From assembly GCA_002313925.1 (NCBI GenBank), contig DCAZ01000087.1:960-15665 (forward strand): a stretch of DNA of 14,706 bases, written 5' to 3'. Below are positions 7,132 to 14,706 of this stretch, piece after piece; position 1 is the stretch's first letter; every line of letters begins with the position of its first letter. The DNA is from Gemmatimonadales bacterium UBA1120 (GTDB lineage Bacteria; Gemmatimonadota; Gemmatimonadetes; Longimicrobiales; Gaopeijiaceae). The position numbers were made by a program, and so were the translations under genes. The notes under the pieces were generated by a model. The model searched no databases and had not been told where the DNA came from. It saw only the letters and a program-made list of their open reading frames with translations.

Positions 7132-8193
7132 TTACTCGATGCGGATTGTCCCAGGTTGCCCTGGAACGACCTTCCCGATCACGAATGCTGAAGGGATCTC
7201 ACCTTTCAAGCCTGTGAGAAGCGCAGTCAAACGATCTGGCGGTACGCACATTAGTAGGCCCCCAGAGGTTTGGGCGTCGACCATAAGGGTACGACTGACC
7301 TCATCAATGGAGTCAGCAAAGTCGAGGTCTGGGGCCAGGTCTTCAAGATTTCTGCGTGTACCTCCGGGGATATGACCAGCTTCAGCGAGTTCCCGCGCAC
7401 CGGGGAGGATGGGTATGCTGGCGGCCTGCAGGGTGGCTGAGGTAGCTGATGCGCTCATCATCCCTCTGAGATGGCCGAGTAATCCGAAACCTGTGATATC
7501 TGTAGCTGCTTTGACTCCAACAGAGACCATCGTTTCTGCTGCACTCTGGTTTAATGTGGTCATCACCTGAACGGCTGTGGCGATCACGTCCGCGTCAGCC
7601 TCACCCTTCTTTAGAGCGGTAGCGATCACACCTGACCCAAGTGGTTTCGTGAGCACTAACACATCCCCTACCTGAGCTCCCGAGTTTGTCACCATCCTGT
7701 CTGGATGGACTTCACCGATAGCGACAAGTCCGTATTTGGGTTCCTTATCGTCAATCGAATGACCACCCAATGTTGGTATGCCTATTGCTCGGGTCACATC
7801 GCTTCCACCCCTCAGGATCTCGTCGAGAATCCCGTCCCCTAAAAGTGTGCGGGGGAACCCTACCAGATTCAGCACAAATAAGGGGCGTGCTCCCATAGCG
7901 TATATGTCTGAGAGCGCGTTAGTTGCGCTTATGCGGCCGAAGTCGTAGGGGTCGTCAACAATGGGTGTGAAGAAATCTGCGGTTACAACCAGTGCCCGGT
8001 CGTCGGTGATACGGTACACGGCCGCATCATCCCCCGTCGTATGACCCACGAGGGCGTTTGGATCTTCTACCGGCAGGACATGACGCAGTACCTGCGTCAG
8101 TTCGGTCATCCCGAGCTTACAAGCTCAACCGGCACCATGACTGAGCTGAGACAGCCGGATCTCCGGTCTTTGGTCACGCGGCTCATTTGTCAT
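7132..8193 (-). CDS. selD: Selenophosphate synthetase (selenide, water dikinase) with in-frame TGA read as selenocysteine
   Basis: SelD makes selenophosphate, the selenium donor for Sec-tRNA and selenouridine-tRNA, from selenide and ATP. The frame runs from ATG 8193 to TGA 7134-7132 (353 codons including Sec; E. coli SelD is 347 aa) and is interrupted only by TGA at 8127-8125. The N-terminus reads IRLSQLSHGAGUACKLG, matching E. coli IRLTQYSHGAGCGCK, so U23 replaces the catalytic Cys17; the following Cys25 and Lys26 (Cys19 and Lys20 in E. coli) are kept. Family blocks follow: DDAAVY, TADFFTPIVDDPYDFGRISATNALSDIYAMG, LGGHSIDDKEP, TDITGFGLLGHL, IPGGTRRN and DAQTSGGLL. ATG 8193 has AGGGGG 4 nt upstream. 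The ATG at 8109, just after the Sec codon, would give a 325-aa protein without the catalytic loop and is very unlikely to be the real start. The gene is divergent from the ygfZ-like gene. Confidence 0.95.
8081..8099 (-). promoter_or_regulatory. Candidate bacterial SECIS hairpin in selD
   Basis: On the selD mRNA a perfect 8-bp stem, UGACGCAG paired with CUGCGUCA, closes a GUA loop. It lies inside the coding region with 33 nt between the UGA and the loop. Bacterial SECIS elements recognised by SelB sit just 3' of the UGA, with a small apical loop having G in its first positions at roughly 16-37 nt distance (criteria recalled from published bacterial SECIS searches). Position and loop fit. A competing fold pairs AUGAC (8111-8107) with GUCAU (8085-8081), so the exact structure is uncertain. 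Confidence 0.6.
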
Positions 8194-8567
8194 TGTTCCC
8201 CCTGGTTGGGGCGCATGGGTAATGGAGCATGTAATGAAGATGCGCGGTGTGCAAATCCCTTCTGTTAAACACGCCCTGCATCAGTGATGCTAAAGCGTAG
8301 TGCAAGGTGCGGGGTATAATCCACCCCTGACGCTACTGATCGCTTCAAGTGAATAACTTTGTTCCCATAAAGTGTCTGCTTCCTATACTTTCAACTTGCT
8401 TCCTGTCACTCGAGGAAGCTGATACGCGCCTCACCGCCCTTTGGTTAGCAGAACGGAAGATGGAAATCCAAGCCGTTGGAAGTGTATGGAAGCAGATCTC
8501 TCACCGGGACACTTTTCTTAGTGGCGTGGTATCGATTAACTCATAAAATCCGGATTAGCCTTTGAGT
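8194..8567. other. Non-coding divergent region between selD and the ygfZ-like gene
   Basis: No convincing gene is seen in this 374-bp stretch. It must hold the leaders of both divergent genes. A 13-bp odd palindrome, GCATCA-G-TGATGC, is at 8278-8290. A perfect TATAAT is at 8315-8320, but no -35 match is found 16-18 bp upstream, and the same bases form the loop side of a GGGGT/ACCCC hairpin (8311-8327). Downstream lies a run of inverted repeats (8356-8496), listed separately. I looked for a tRNA-Sec gene because selD is adjacent and found no T-arm or 8-bp acceptor stem that fits. Confidence 0.6.
8356..8496 (+). other. Candidate structured RNA: nested inverted repeats upstream of ygfZ-like gene
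   Basis: Four pairings fit one fold without conflict: ACTTT/AAAGT (8356-8360 with 8369-8373); a 9-bp closing helix TCTGCTTCC/GGAAGCAGA (8375-8383 with 8488-8496); inside it a 7-bp hairpin GCTTCCT/AGGAAGC (8398-8404 with 8413-8419, 8-nt loop); and a two-part hairpin AACGG/CCGTT (8452-8456 with 8473-8477) enclosing TGGA/TCCA. GCTTCCT occurs twice (8378-8384 and 8398-8404), so the two copies could compete for one partner, as in a switch. No known riboswitch, 6S or SRP RNA signature was recognised. This could be the leader of the ygfZ-like gene or a separate small RNA, or chance. Confidence 0.35.
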
Positions 8568-9668
8568 ATGGAAAAGCCCAGCCCACTCTCCAATATAATG
8601 ATCGCGTCAGGTGGTGTTGCTACCGAGTATCAGGGTCGCCCGGTGATCCGGCATTTTGGTGATCCGGCAGCTGAGTATAGAGCGGCAACAGAAGAAGCGG
8701 CTGTTTTTGATCGGAGCCATCGGGGTAGGCTTGTCATCACAGGCCAAGCAGCCGGTCGCATGCTTGAGGGGATACTAACGGGCCGTATACCTGACTCTCC
8801 GTCTCATGTCACGGATGGGGTGCTCGGTGGCTTGGGCACGTACCACGGAGTACTCACCAGTAAAGGCAAGATGATTACCGATCTTTGGACGATTCTTACC
8901 GGTTCTGAAGATGAGGCTGGCATCTTACTAGATATCCCAGTAGCGGGAGTTACCGGGCTAACGGAAAACTTGAAAAAATTCCTTCCGCCACGCTTTGCTA
9001 TTGCCGAGGATGTTTCAGGTGCTGTAGGGATGGTTACTGTCGTCGGCCCTGCCGCTGCTGAGATATTATCCCGCTTGGCGCTTGGCGCTTGTGTGCAGGC
9101 AGGCGAATTGGCTCGATTGCCAGAGGGTGCTTGGCGCTTATTAGGTACGGATCTCATGGATGGCCTCTTAGTCATGAAAACTGAGGATGTGTGGCCGGAG
9201 GCGTATTCTGTTATCGGGGCCACTGAAGTACTACAGGAGTTCTGGAAAACACTTGTAAGTGATGGTGCGGCTCCGGCGGGACTGGGTGTCTGGTCTACCC
9301 TTCGCGTCGAAGCTGGTCGGCCAGTATTTGGCACGGATATGGATGAGCAAACGATCCCGATAGAGGCCGGAATTCATAAGCGGTCAATCGACTACGAGAA
9401 AGGGTGCTTCACTGGCCAGGAAGTGATCATCCGTATCCGCGATCGCGGGCATGTAAATAAGAGCCTTAAGATGCTTAGGTTCGGTGATGTGCCCACACCC
9501 CGGAGTGGTACTGAACTCCATGATGAAGACTCCGATAAGGTAGTCGGCTTCATCACCTCGGCTGTTCAATCACCCAAGTTTGGTGAGGTCATTGGACTTG
9601 CGTATGTCCGGAGAGGCTGCGAAGTCGTAACACTCCACGGTCAAGGTGTGGCGGTTCCGCAGGAGTAG
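8568..9668 (+). CDS. ygfZ: YgfZ/GcvT-like folate-binding protein
   Basis: About 366 aa, cytoplasmic. It belongs to the family of the glycine-cleavage T protein but carries the YgfZ signature KGCFTGQEVIIRIRDRGHVNK (about residues 280-300) with the single conserved Cys; true aminomethyltransferases lack this motif. YgfZ (IBA57 in mitochondria) binds tetrahydrofolate and supports assembly or repair of certain Fe-S enzymes, notably MiaB. The N-terminal part with FGDPAAEYRAATEEAAVFDRSHRG and GKMITDLW follows the usual T-protein fold, and GIHKRSIDYEKGC precedes the signature. ATG 8568 was chosen; TTG 8562, two codons upstream with GGA 7 nt before it, is possible and changes little. No glycine cleavage genes are nearby, which favours the Fe-S role. 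Its Fe-S clients could include the ETF-QO in this window, but that is speculation. Confidence 0.88.
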   Translation: MEKPSPLSNIMIASGGVATEYQGRPVIRHFGDPAAEYRAATEEAAVFDRSHRGRLVITGQAAGRMLEGILTGRIPDSPSHVTDGVLGGLGTYHGVLTSKGKMITDLWTILTGSEDEAGILLDIPVAGVTGLTENLKKFLPPRFAIAEDVSGAVGMVTVVGPAAAEILSRLALGACVQAGELARLPEGAWRLLGTDLMDGLLVMKTEDVWPEAYSVIGATEVLQEFWKTLVSDGAAPAGLGVWSTLRVEAGRPVFGTDMDEQTIPIEAGIHKRSIDYEKGCFTGQEVIIRIRDRGHVNKSLKMLRFGDVPTPRSGTELHDEDSDKVVGFITSAVQSPKFGEVIGLAYVRRGCEVVTLHGQGVAVPQE

Positions 9669-9824
9669 CATTATCGGGCCCACGGACACCGCGTACGGAT
9701 GCGCACCCACCTCTCTTTTCTTTCGGGTTAGTAGATCTGGGCAGGCTTCTTGAGTTTGACGTATGGAGCGCTCGATTCAACTTTCAGCGGCCCACATAGC
9801 GGGACTCATGGCAAGGAATAGATC

Positions 9825-12674
9825 ATGTCCAGTTTAAGCCTCCTTAGAATTGCACTCGTTTTAGGCTTCACACCCTGGTTAACACCCCTGGAGGTGTCAG
9901 CACAGGCTGAGAATCAGGAAGTGATAAATAGCTCAGATGACCCGGTTCTAAGAACTTTCCATTGGCGCTCAATTGGTCCCGTCGGACAAGGTGGTCGTGT
10001 TGACGATCTGGCCGTTGATCACAGTAACCCACATAGGTATTTCGTGGGTTTTGCGACTGCCGGTCTTTGGAGGACCGTCAACAACGGAACAACTTTTGAG
10101 CCGGTCTTCGACACTTATGCAACTCATTCGGTCGGGTCGGTAGCGATAGCGCCGTCCGATCCTAACGTCGTATACGTTGGGACCGGCGAGGCTAATAACC
10201 GTCAAAGTTCTTCGTTTGGGGCAGGAGTCTACAAGTCGACCGATGGTGGAGATTCCTTCACTTATGTCGGCCTCCGGGAGACTCAGTCAATCGCCAGGGT
10301 AGTTGTGCACCCCAACGATGCCAACACCGTTTGGCTTGCAGCGACTGGCCATCTGTTCGGGCCAAACCCGGAACGGGGGGTATACAAATCAACCGACGGT
10401 GGTGGCAGCTGGGATCTTGTCCTGAGTATTGACGAAAATACTGGTGCAACGGATTTGATTATTGATCCGTCCAATCCTGAAAAGCTTTTCGCTGCGATGT
10501 ACCAACGACGGAGAAGTGGATGTTGCTTCGTAGGTGGTGGCCCAGGAAGTGGAATGTGGACATCCACCGATGGCGGGGATAATTGGGAGCGCCTTCAGGG
10601 CAACGGGCTTCCCGGTGGTACAATGGGACGAATCGCTCTCGCCACCACACCAGCGGACCCGAGTGTGATTTACGCGCAGATCGAGGTCGTAGCAGACCAG
10701 GTAAGCCCACTAACCGACCAGGAACGCGAAGCCTGGCAGGCTCTATCTGAGGACGGGGAGCCTCCGGATGATCAGCAGTGGTCTGGTATTTGGCGTTCGA
10801 CGGACGGAGGAGCAACCTGGGGGTTCCGCAGCAATGAGAATGGGCGCCCCATGTATTTCAGTCAGATCCGGGTCTCCACCGAGGACCCAAACCTTGTCTA
10901 TACCGTGGATCAACAGGTAGCCAAGTCACGTGATGGAGGACAAACGTGGGAAACCCTGAGTGGTTTTGGACACGTTGACCAGCATGCAATGTGGATTAAC
11001 CCAGAGAACCATAACCACATGATGATCGGGAATGATGGGTCAGTTGATGTGACTTACGATCAGGGAGAAACATGGGAGTCCCACCGCAGCTGGGCAGTTG
11101 GTCAGCCATACCATGCTTCGGTGAGCATGGATCGTCCCTACCGGGTTTGTACCGGGTTACAAGATAATGGGACGTGGTGCGGTCCGAGTGCGGTACGTGA
11201 AGGAGATATCCTCTCCCAGGATTGGTTCGGAGCTGGAGGTGGTGATGGCTTTTATACTCAACAGGATCCGACGGACTCGAACATCATCTACTCTGAATCT
11301 CAGAACGGGAATGTGAACCGGTACAACCTGTATACGGGTGAGCAGCAGAGTATTCGGCCGCGTGGCCAAGGGGGTGGTGGACGAGGTGGACGAGGTGGTG
11401 GGGGTGGTGGAGGTACGAGCAACATTGTTCCGGAGCCTGAGGCAGGTACGCAGATACGCTGGAACTGGAATACACCGTTCATGCTCTCTCCGCACAATCC
11501 GAGCACGATCTATGTGGCCGGTAACCGATTCTTTATATCCCGTGATCGGGGGAATACCTGGACCATGAGCCCTGATTTGTCCAAGAACGTGGATCGGGAC
11601 GGTATCGTCCTGATGGGTGTCCAGAATTCACTGCCGCGTTGTCAGCAGCTCGAACGTGGTGTGGAGTGTAACATTTCTCGAAATGATGGTGTCTCGAACT
11701 GGAGTACCGGTGTAACCCTTGCCGAGTCATCGGTGATGCCTGGAGTTCTCTGGCACGGAAGCGACGACGGAAACATTAGTGTGAGTCGAGATGGGGGCAC
11801 GAATTGGGCTGAGGTGAGCGGGAATCTCCCAGGTGGTACGACCCGGTACTACGTGTCCCGAGTCGAAGCATCGCACTTCGACCCGGCAACGGCTTACGCT
11901 TCACTAGACGGGCACAGGGATGACGATCTTAGGCCCTATGTGTATGTCACACATGACTACGGTGAGAGCTGGCAGAGCATATCTTCAGACCTCCCCGAGT
12001 TCGGCAATGTGAATACGATCCGTGAGGATCCGAGAAACGTGAACCTACTTTATGTAGGAACGGAGTTTGGCTTCTTCATTTCTCGCAATGCGGGACAGTC
12101 GTGGCAGTCATTCATGAATGGGCTTCCTGTTGTCCGCATTGACGATGTGCTTGTCCACCCAAGGGATAATGATCTCGTTCTCGCAACGCATGGTAGGTCC
12201 GTTTACGTGATGGACGACATCACAGCGCTTCAGGAGTTGACGAGTGAGGTCGCTATGACCGAGGTCCATTTGTTCGATGCGCGTGAGGCGGTACGATGGA
12301 AACGAGATCGAAGGTTGGACCGTGCTGTGACTGGTTCCAAGAATTGGGTGGGCGAAAGTGCACCAGCCGGGACAGCAATACAGTACTGGCTTAAAGATGA
12401 GATTGACGGTGACGTTCAGGTCACAATTAGTAATCCTGTGACAGGAGAGGTCGTTGTCACGATCGAAGGCACTGGAGCAATGGGCCTTAACCGTATCCAG
12501 TGGGATCTTCGGGGGAGCCCGCCGGCAGCAGGGGGCGGACGTGGTGGACGTGGTGGTGGGCGCGGAAGGCAGGGTCAATTGGCCTCAACAGGCGTTTACC
12601 GAGTTCAACTCACGGTAGATGGAGAGAGCTATTACACAACCGTAGCCGTTCTAGAAGACGTCTGGATGGACTAA
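9825..12674 (+). CDS. Secreted BNR/Asp-box repeat protein (VPS10/sortilin-like beta-propeller)
   Basis: A 949-aa exported protein. The N-terminus has a hydrophobic signal peptide ending at VSAQA, so cleavage near residue 28 is likely. About ten Asp-box motifs (S-x-D-x-G-x-T/S-W type) follow, near residues 137, 188, 246, 324, 367, 409, 571, 653, 708 and 752: for example KSTDGGGSW, KSRDGGQTW, ISRDRGNTW, VSRDGGTNW. Their spacing suggests one or two beta-propellers of the sortilin/sialidase-like superfamily, often loosely named glycosyl hydrolase; catalytic residues cannot be assigned, so enzyme activity is not claimed. Two Gly/Arg-rich stretches, about 514-530 and 902-917, look like flexible linkers; the second precedes a C-terminal beta module ending YRVQLTVDGESYYTTVAV, resembling a FlgD-like or sorting-type domain. 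ATG 9825 has AAGGA 7 nt upstream. A peptidase lipoprotein follows in the same direction. Confidence 0.88.
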   Translation: MSSLSLLRIALVLGFTPWLTPLEVSAQAENQEVINSSDDPVLRTFHWRSIGPVGQGGRVDDLAVDHSNPHRYFVGFATAGLWRTVNNGTTFEPVFDTYATHSVGSVAIAPSDPNVVYVGTGEANNRQSSSFGAGVYKSTDGGDSFTYVGLRETQSIARVVVHPNDANTVWLAATGHLFGPNPERGVYKSTDGGGSWDLVLSIDENTGATDLIIDPSNPEKLFAAMYQRRRSGCCFVGGGPGSGMWTSTDGGDNWERLQGNGLPGGTMGRIALATTPADPSVIYAQIEVVADQVSPLTDQEREAWQALSEDGEPPDDQQWSGIWRSTDGGATWGFRSNENGRPMYFSQIRVSTEDPNLVYTVDQQVAKSRDGGQTWETLSGFGHVDQHAMWINPENHNHMMIGNDGSVDVTYDQGETWESHRSWAVGQPYHASVSMDRPYRVCTGLQDNGTWCGPSAVREGDILSQDWFGAGGGDGFYTQQDPTDSNIIYSESQNGNVNRYNLYTGEQQSIRPRGQGGGGRGGRGGGGGGGTSNIVPEPEAGTQIRWNWNTPFMLSPHNPSTIYVAGNRFFISRDRGNTWTMSPDLSKNVDRDGIVLMGVQNSLPRCQQLERGVECNISRNDGVSNWSTGVTLAESSVMPGVLWHGSDDGNISVSRDGGTNWAEVSGNLPGGTTRYYVSRVEASHFDPATAYASLDGHRDDDLRPYVYVTHDYGESWQSISSDLPEFGNVNTIREDPRNVNLLYVGTEFGFFISRNAGQSWQSFMNGLPVVRIDDVLVHPRDNDLVLATHGRSVYVMDDITALQELTSEVAMTEVHLFDAREAVRWKRDRRLDRAVTGSKNWVGESAPAGTAIQYWLKDEIDGDVQVTISNPVTGEVVVTIEGTGAMGLNRIQWDLRGSPPAAGGGRGGRGGGRGRQGQLASTGVYRVQLTVDGESYYTTVAVLEDVWMD
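11379..11402 (+). repeat. 24-bp Gly/Arg-coding element, copy 1
   Basis: This encodes GRGGRGGG (residues 519-526) and is itself two tandem GGACGAGGT units plus GGTGGG. A near-identical copy lies at 12537-12560 in the same frame, 22 of 24 bases equal. The flanking G-runs (11371-11412) could form a G-quadruplex. Confidence 0.7.
12537..12560 (+). repeat. 24-bp Gly/Arg-coding element, copy 2
   Basis: This encodes GRGGRGGG (residues 905-912), the same peptide as the copy at 11379-11402; the only two base differences are third positions of the Arg codons (CGT instead of CGA). Confidence 0.7.
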
Positions 12675-12733
12675 ATCCGCATGCCTAAGCCCGCCTTCTA
12701 TGATGGGTATTTTTTAGCGGATTAGAGTGAACA

Positions 12734-12772
12734 GAGGCAGGGGTCGGATTTTCAAGTCCGGCCCCTTGCCTT
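12734..12772 (+). terminator. Hairpin after the BNR gene, probable terminator
   Basis: About 60 bp past the stop, AGGCAGGGGTCGGA pairs with TCCGGCCCCTTGCCT around an 8-nt loop TTTTCAAG, with one bulged base and G-U pairs. This GC-rich stem is stable enough to terminate transcription, but it is followed by TTGTGGG instead of a real T-run, so intrinsic termination may be weak; it may instead stabilise the mRNA end. Confidence 0.5.
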
Positions 12773-12862
12773 GTGGGCACTCAGGCCTCCGCTTGACGGC
12801 GTCCGTGCTAAGGCTTGAATCTCGGTGAGGTTGTGCACATGTCTCCACCCTAAGGCTCAATT

Positions 12863-14706
12863 GTGAATAAGATCTATCTGTTCCGCTCTGTTACTCTTCT
12901 CGCGTTGTCCGCGATCCTGGAAGCCTGTTCCCTAGGGAGTTATCCGCCTCCCCCGGATACGAGGATCGAGACGGTGATAGATGTCCTGCACGGTGTCGAA
13001 ATCCCCGACGATTACCGTTGGCTGGAAGAACAGGATGCCCCGGAAACCCGGGGGTGGATCGACGATCAAAATGCCTACGCCGAGGATATCATCGGTGAGA
13101 GTGAGATACGCGATGCGTTCCGGTCACGATTGAGTGAGCTGATTGACACCGACGACATTGGATCAACACGGCAAGCCGGGGATTGGGAATACTTCACCAT
13201 GCGCCGTAAAGGTGAAGAGGCGGCGAGGATCTACAGGAGAGTTGCCTCCGAAGATTCCGAGCCCACCACTGAAGATACGTATGAAGTCGTCCTCGATCCG
13301 GCAGACCTAGACTCCACGTACCGCACTCTATTCTCCATCATGGATTTTTCACCTGACGGTACTCTGATGATGTATTCAATCAGGCAGGGCGGAGCCGATG
13401 AGATTGCTGTCAGGATAAGAAACCTCCAATCAGGTGAAGATCTCCCGGACCGTTTGGCAGACGCACTCTACAGCGGAGTCGAATTTGACGATAGCGGAAC
13501 TGGTTTCTACTACACGTACCGCTCTCGTGAAACGGGTCCGCGTATTAGGCATCATACTTTGGGCCAAGACTTCTCTGAGGATGAAGAGATTTGGGGAGAA
13601 GGCTATGGACCAACCGCATTTATTGGCATGGATATCGTCGCTGAAGGCAAGTACCGAATTTTCACCGTACAACATGGGTGGGCTAGGAACGACATTTTTA
13701 TCCAGAGTGGTGATGGTGCAGTGCGTCCTATTGTTGAAGGGGTATCTGCACACTTTCAGCATCGCTTCCATGATGGACGTATTTACCTCAGGACAGACTT
13801 CAACGCTTCTAACTACCGGCTTCTTGTGGTTGATCCTGAAATGCCGGATCGTGAGGCATGGCAGCAGTTACTCCCAGAGACAGATGATCTTTTCGAGAGT
13901 TATACGTTCATCGACGACAAGATTTACGCGACCTATCTACATGAAGTTGCAAACCGGATACAGGTATTCGATTTAGATGGTTCACCCTCAGGAGAGATTG
14001 AGGTGCCAGATAATTCGTCGATCAGCATATCTGCATCCGAGAACGGCAAAGCGAGTCTGAGTGTAAATGGTTACTTAACGCCGCTAACGCGGTATCTCCT
14101 CGACCTGGAAACAGGAGAGCGCGAGGTATCAGATGCGCCTGAGGTGATCTTTGATTCATCAGCCTATGACTTGACTAAATTGTGGTTCACGTCAACCGGA
14201 GGAGTTCAGGCTCCAGTCTATGTGATGCACAAGGTTGGACTCGACCTGGATGGGAGTCATCCGACCATTCTAAATGGCTATGGCGGCTTTAATTCAAATA
14301 CGAAGCCGGGTTTCTCGACGACGAGATTAGCTTGGCTAGAAGCTGGTGGGGTTTATGCGGTCGCTACGCTACGTGGTGGGAGCGAGTTTGGAGAAACCTG
14401 GCACCAGGATGGAATGCTAGAGAATAAACAGCACGTATTTGATGATTTCATTGCCGCAGCAGAGAAACTAATTGAAGCAGGGTTCACCGATCCTGACCAT
14501 CTCGCGATCAGTGGAGGAAGTAACGGTGGACTTCTCGTGGGAAGCGCAATGACACAACGTCCCGAACTCTTTCGAGCAGTGCTTTGCACCTATCCAGATC
14601 TTGATATGGTTCGGTTTTATCAATTCACTGAGACAAATAACATGCCGGCCTTACTCGAATATGGTGATGCTAGTATACCGAACCAATTCGAAGCGATGCG
14701 TCGCTA
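12863..14706 (+). CDS. Prolyl oligopeptidase (S9A) lipoprotein, C-terminus cut by window edge
   Basis: The frame is open from GTG 12863 to the window end (614 codons plus 2 nt; the family is about 690-720 aa). S9A enzymes cleave short peptides after proline, and the exported form here would feed on extracellular or periplasmic peptides. The N-terminus VNKIYLFRSVTLLALSAILEAC is a signal with a possible lipid-attachment Cys22, although Glu at -2 of the lipobox is unusual. The propeller part starts with LHGVEIPDDYRWLEEQDAPETRGWIDDQN, typical of S9A. The hydrolase part has LNGYGGFN, ATLRGGSEFGETWH, and the nucleophile Ser553 in GGSNGGLL. The catalytic Asp and His would lie beyond the edge. AAGG sits 7 nt before the GTG, and an in-frame TAA at 12851 rules out a longer start. 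It follows the BNR gene; the hairpin between them suggests separate or attenuated transcription. Confidence 0.93.
   Translation, partial: MNKIYLFRSVTLLALSAILEACSLGSYPPPPDTRIETVIDVLHGVEIPDDYRWLEEQDAPETRGWIDDQNAYAEDIIGESEIRDAFRSRLSELIDTDDIGSTRQAGDWEYFTMRRKGEEAARIYRRVASEDSEPTTEDTYEVVLDPADLDSTYRTLFSIMDFSPDGTLMMYSIRQGGADEIAVRIRNLQSGEDLPDRLADALYSGVEFDDSGTGFYYTYRSRETGPRIRHHTLGQDFSEDEEIWGEGYGPTAFIGMDIVAEGKYRIFTVQHGWARNDIFIQSGDGAVRPIVEGVSAHFQHRFHDGRIYLRTDFNASNYRLLVVDPEMPDREAWQQLLPETDDLFESYTFIDDKIYATYLHEVANRIQVFDLDGSPSGEIEVPDNSSISISASENGKASLSVNGYLTPLTRYLLDLETGEREVSDAPEVIFDSSAYDLTKLWFTSTGGVQAPVYVMHKVGLDLDGSHPTILNGYGGFNSNTKPGFSTTRLAWLEAGGVYAVATLRGGSEFGETWHQDGMLENKQHVFDDFIAAAEKLIEAGFTDPDHLAISGGSNGGLLVGSAMTQRPELFRAVLCTYPDLDMVRFYQFTETNNMPALLEYGDASIPNQFEAMRR

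Noticed and set aside
8109..8127. selD as a 325-aa gene starting at ATG 8109, or as a pseudogene broken by TGA
   Set aside because: The sequence upstream of the TGA continues the SelD family alignment without gaps, the TGA falls exactly at the Cys/Sec position, and ATG 8193 has a strong ribosome binding site. No other damage is seen in the gene.
8311..8327. GGGGT-loop-ACCCC as a tRNA T-arm, or TATAAT (8315-8320) as a promoter
   Set aside because: The loop ATAATCC does not match the T-loop consensus, and no -35 element lies at the proper distance from TATAAT.
8349..8546. 65-codon reading frame starting with GTG between selD and the ygfZ-like gene
   Set aside because: It has no ribosome binding site, no recognisable protein features, and overlaps the inverted-repeat region.
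8194..8567. tRNA-Sec (selC) gene or glycine riboswitch next to selD and the GcvT-like gene
   Set aside because: No T-arm with the TTCRA loop, no long acceptor stem with CCA end, and no glycine aptamer motifs were found on either strand.
8804..9334. 176-codon minus-strand reading frame
   Set aside because: It lies fully opposite the ygfZ-like gene, is Ser/Pro/Thr-rich without domain features, and is a shadow frame.
11157..11568. Several overlapping open frames on both strands around the Gly-rich segment
   Set aside because: They arise from the low-complexity G-rich repeat in the BNR gene, which suppresses stops in all frames.
13434..13976. 180-codon plus-strand reading frame
   Set aside because: It lies inside the prolyl oligopeptidase gene in another frame; the peptidase frame is continuous and carries the family motifs.

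Overview
The window looks like chromosomal DNA of a free-living heterotrophic bacterium with moderate GC. Phylum is inferred, not proven. A tandem of secreted proteins (a BNR-repeat, VPS10/sortilin-like protein with Arg-Gly-rich linkers, then an S9 prolyl oligopeptidase lipoprotein) beside an ETF-quinone oxidoreductase is the style of Gemmatimonadota or a related group such as Acidobacteriota. No mobile element, rRNA, tRNA or CRISPR array was recognised.

Layout: (1) 1-890, minus strand: a MoxR/Mg-chelatase-like AAA+ ATPase, cut by the left edge. (2) 1071-2756, plus: ETF-ubiquinone oxidoreductase with an altered C-terminal Fe-S cluster site. (3) 4264-2778, minus: a two-gene unit, a NUDT19-like Nudix hydrolase followed by a small NTF2/SnoaL-like lipoprotein, convergent with the ETF-QO gene. 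(4) 4553-7102, plus: Lon protease with an acidic insert before the ATPase domain and a strongly basic tail, preceded by a cluster of small inverted repeats. (5) 8193-7132, minus: selenophosphate synthetase SelD. (6) 8194-8567: non-coding, with several nested inverted repeats. (7) 8568-9668, plus: a YgfZ/GcvT-like folate-binding protein. (8) 9825-12674, plus: a secreted BNR/Asp-box repeat protein, then a hairpin. (9) 12863 to the right edge: a prolyl oligopeptidase lipoprotein whose catalytic Asp and His would lie beyond the window.

The main discovery concerns selD. An ordinary reading starts it at 8109 and loses the catalytic loop. Reading upstream through an in-frame TGA (8127-8125) restores the canonical SelD N-terminus, with the TGA exactly at the catalytic Cys/Sec position and a good start plus ribosome binding site at 8193. 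A perfect 8-bp hairpin with a G-initiated loop lies 33 nt downstream of the TGA, as expected for a bacterial SECIS. SelD here is therefore very probably a selenoprotein, which implies a selenocysteine-decoding machinery (selA, selB, selC) elsewhere in the genome. Other points of interest are the missing fourth Cys ligand in ETF-QO, possible structured RNAs upstream of ygfZ and lon, and a duplicated Gly/Arg element inside the BNR protein.
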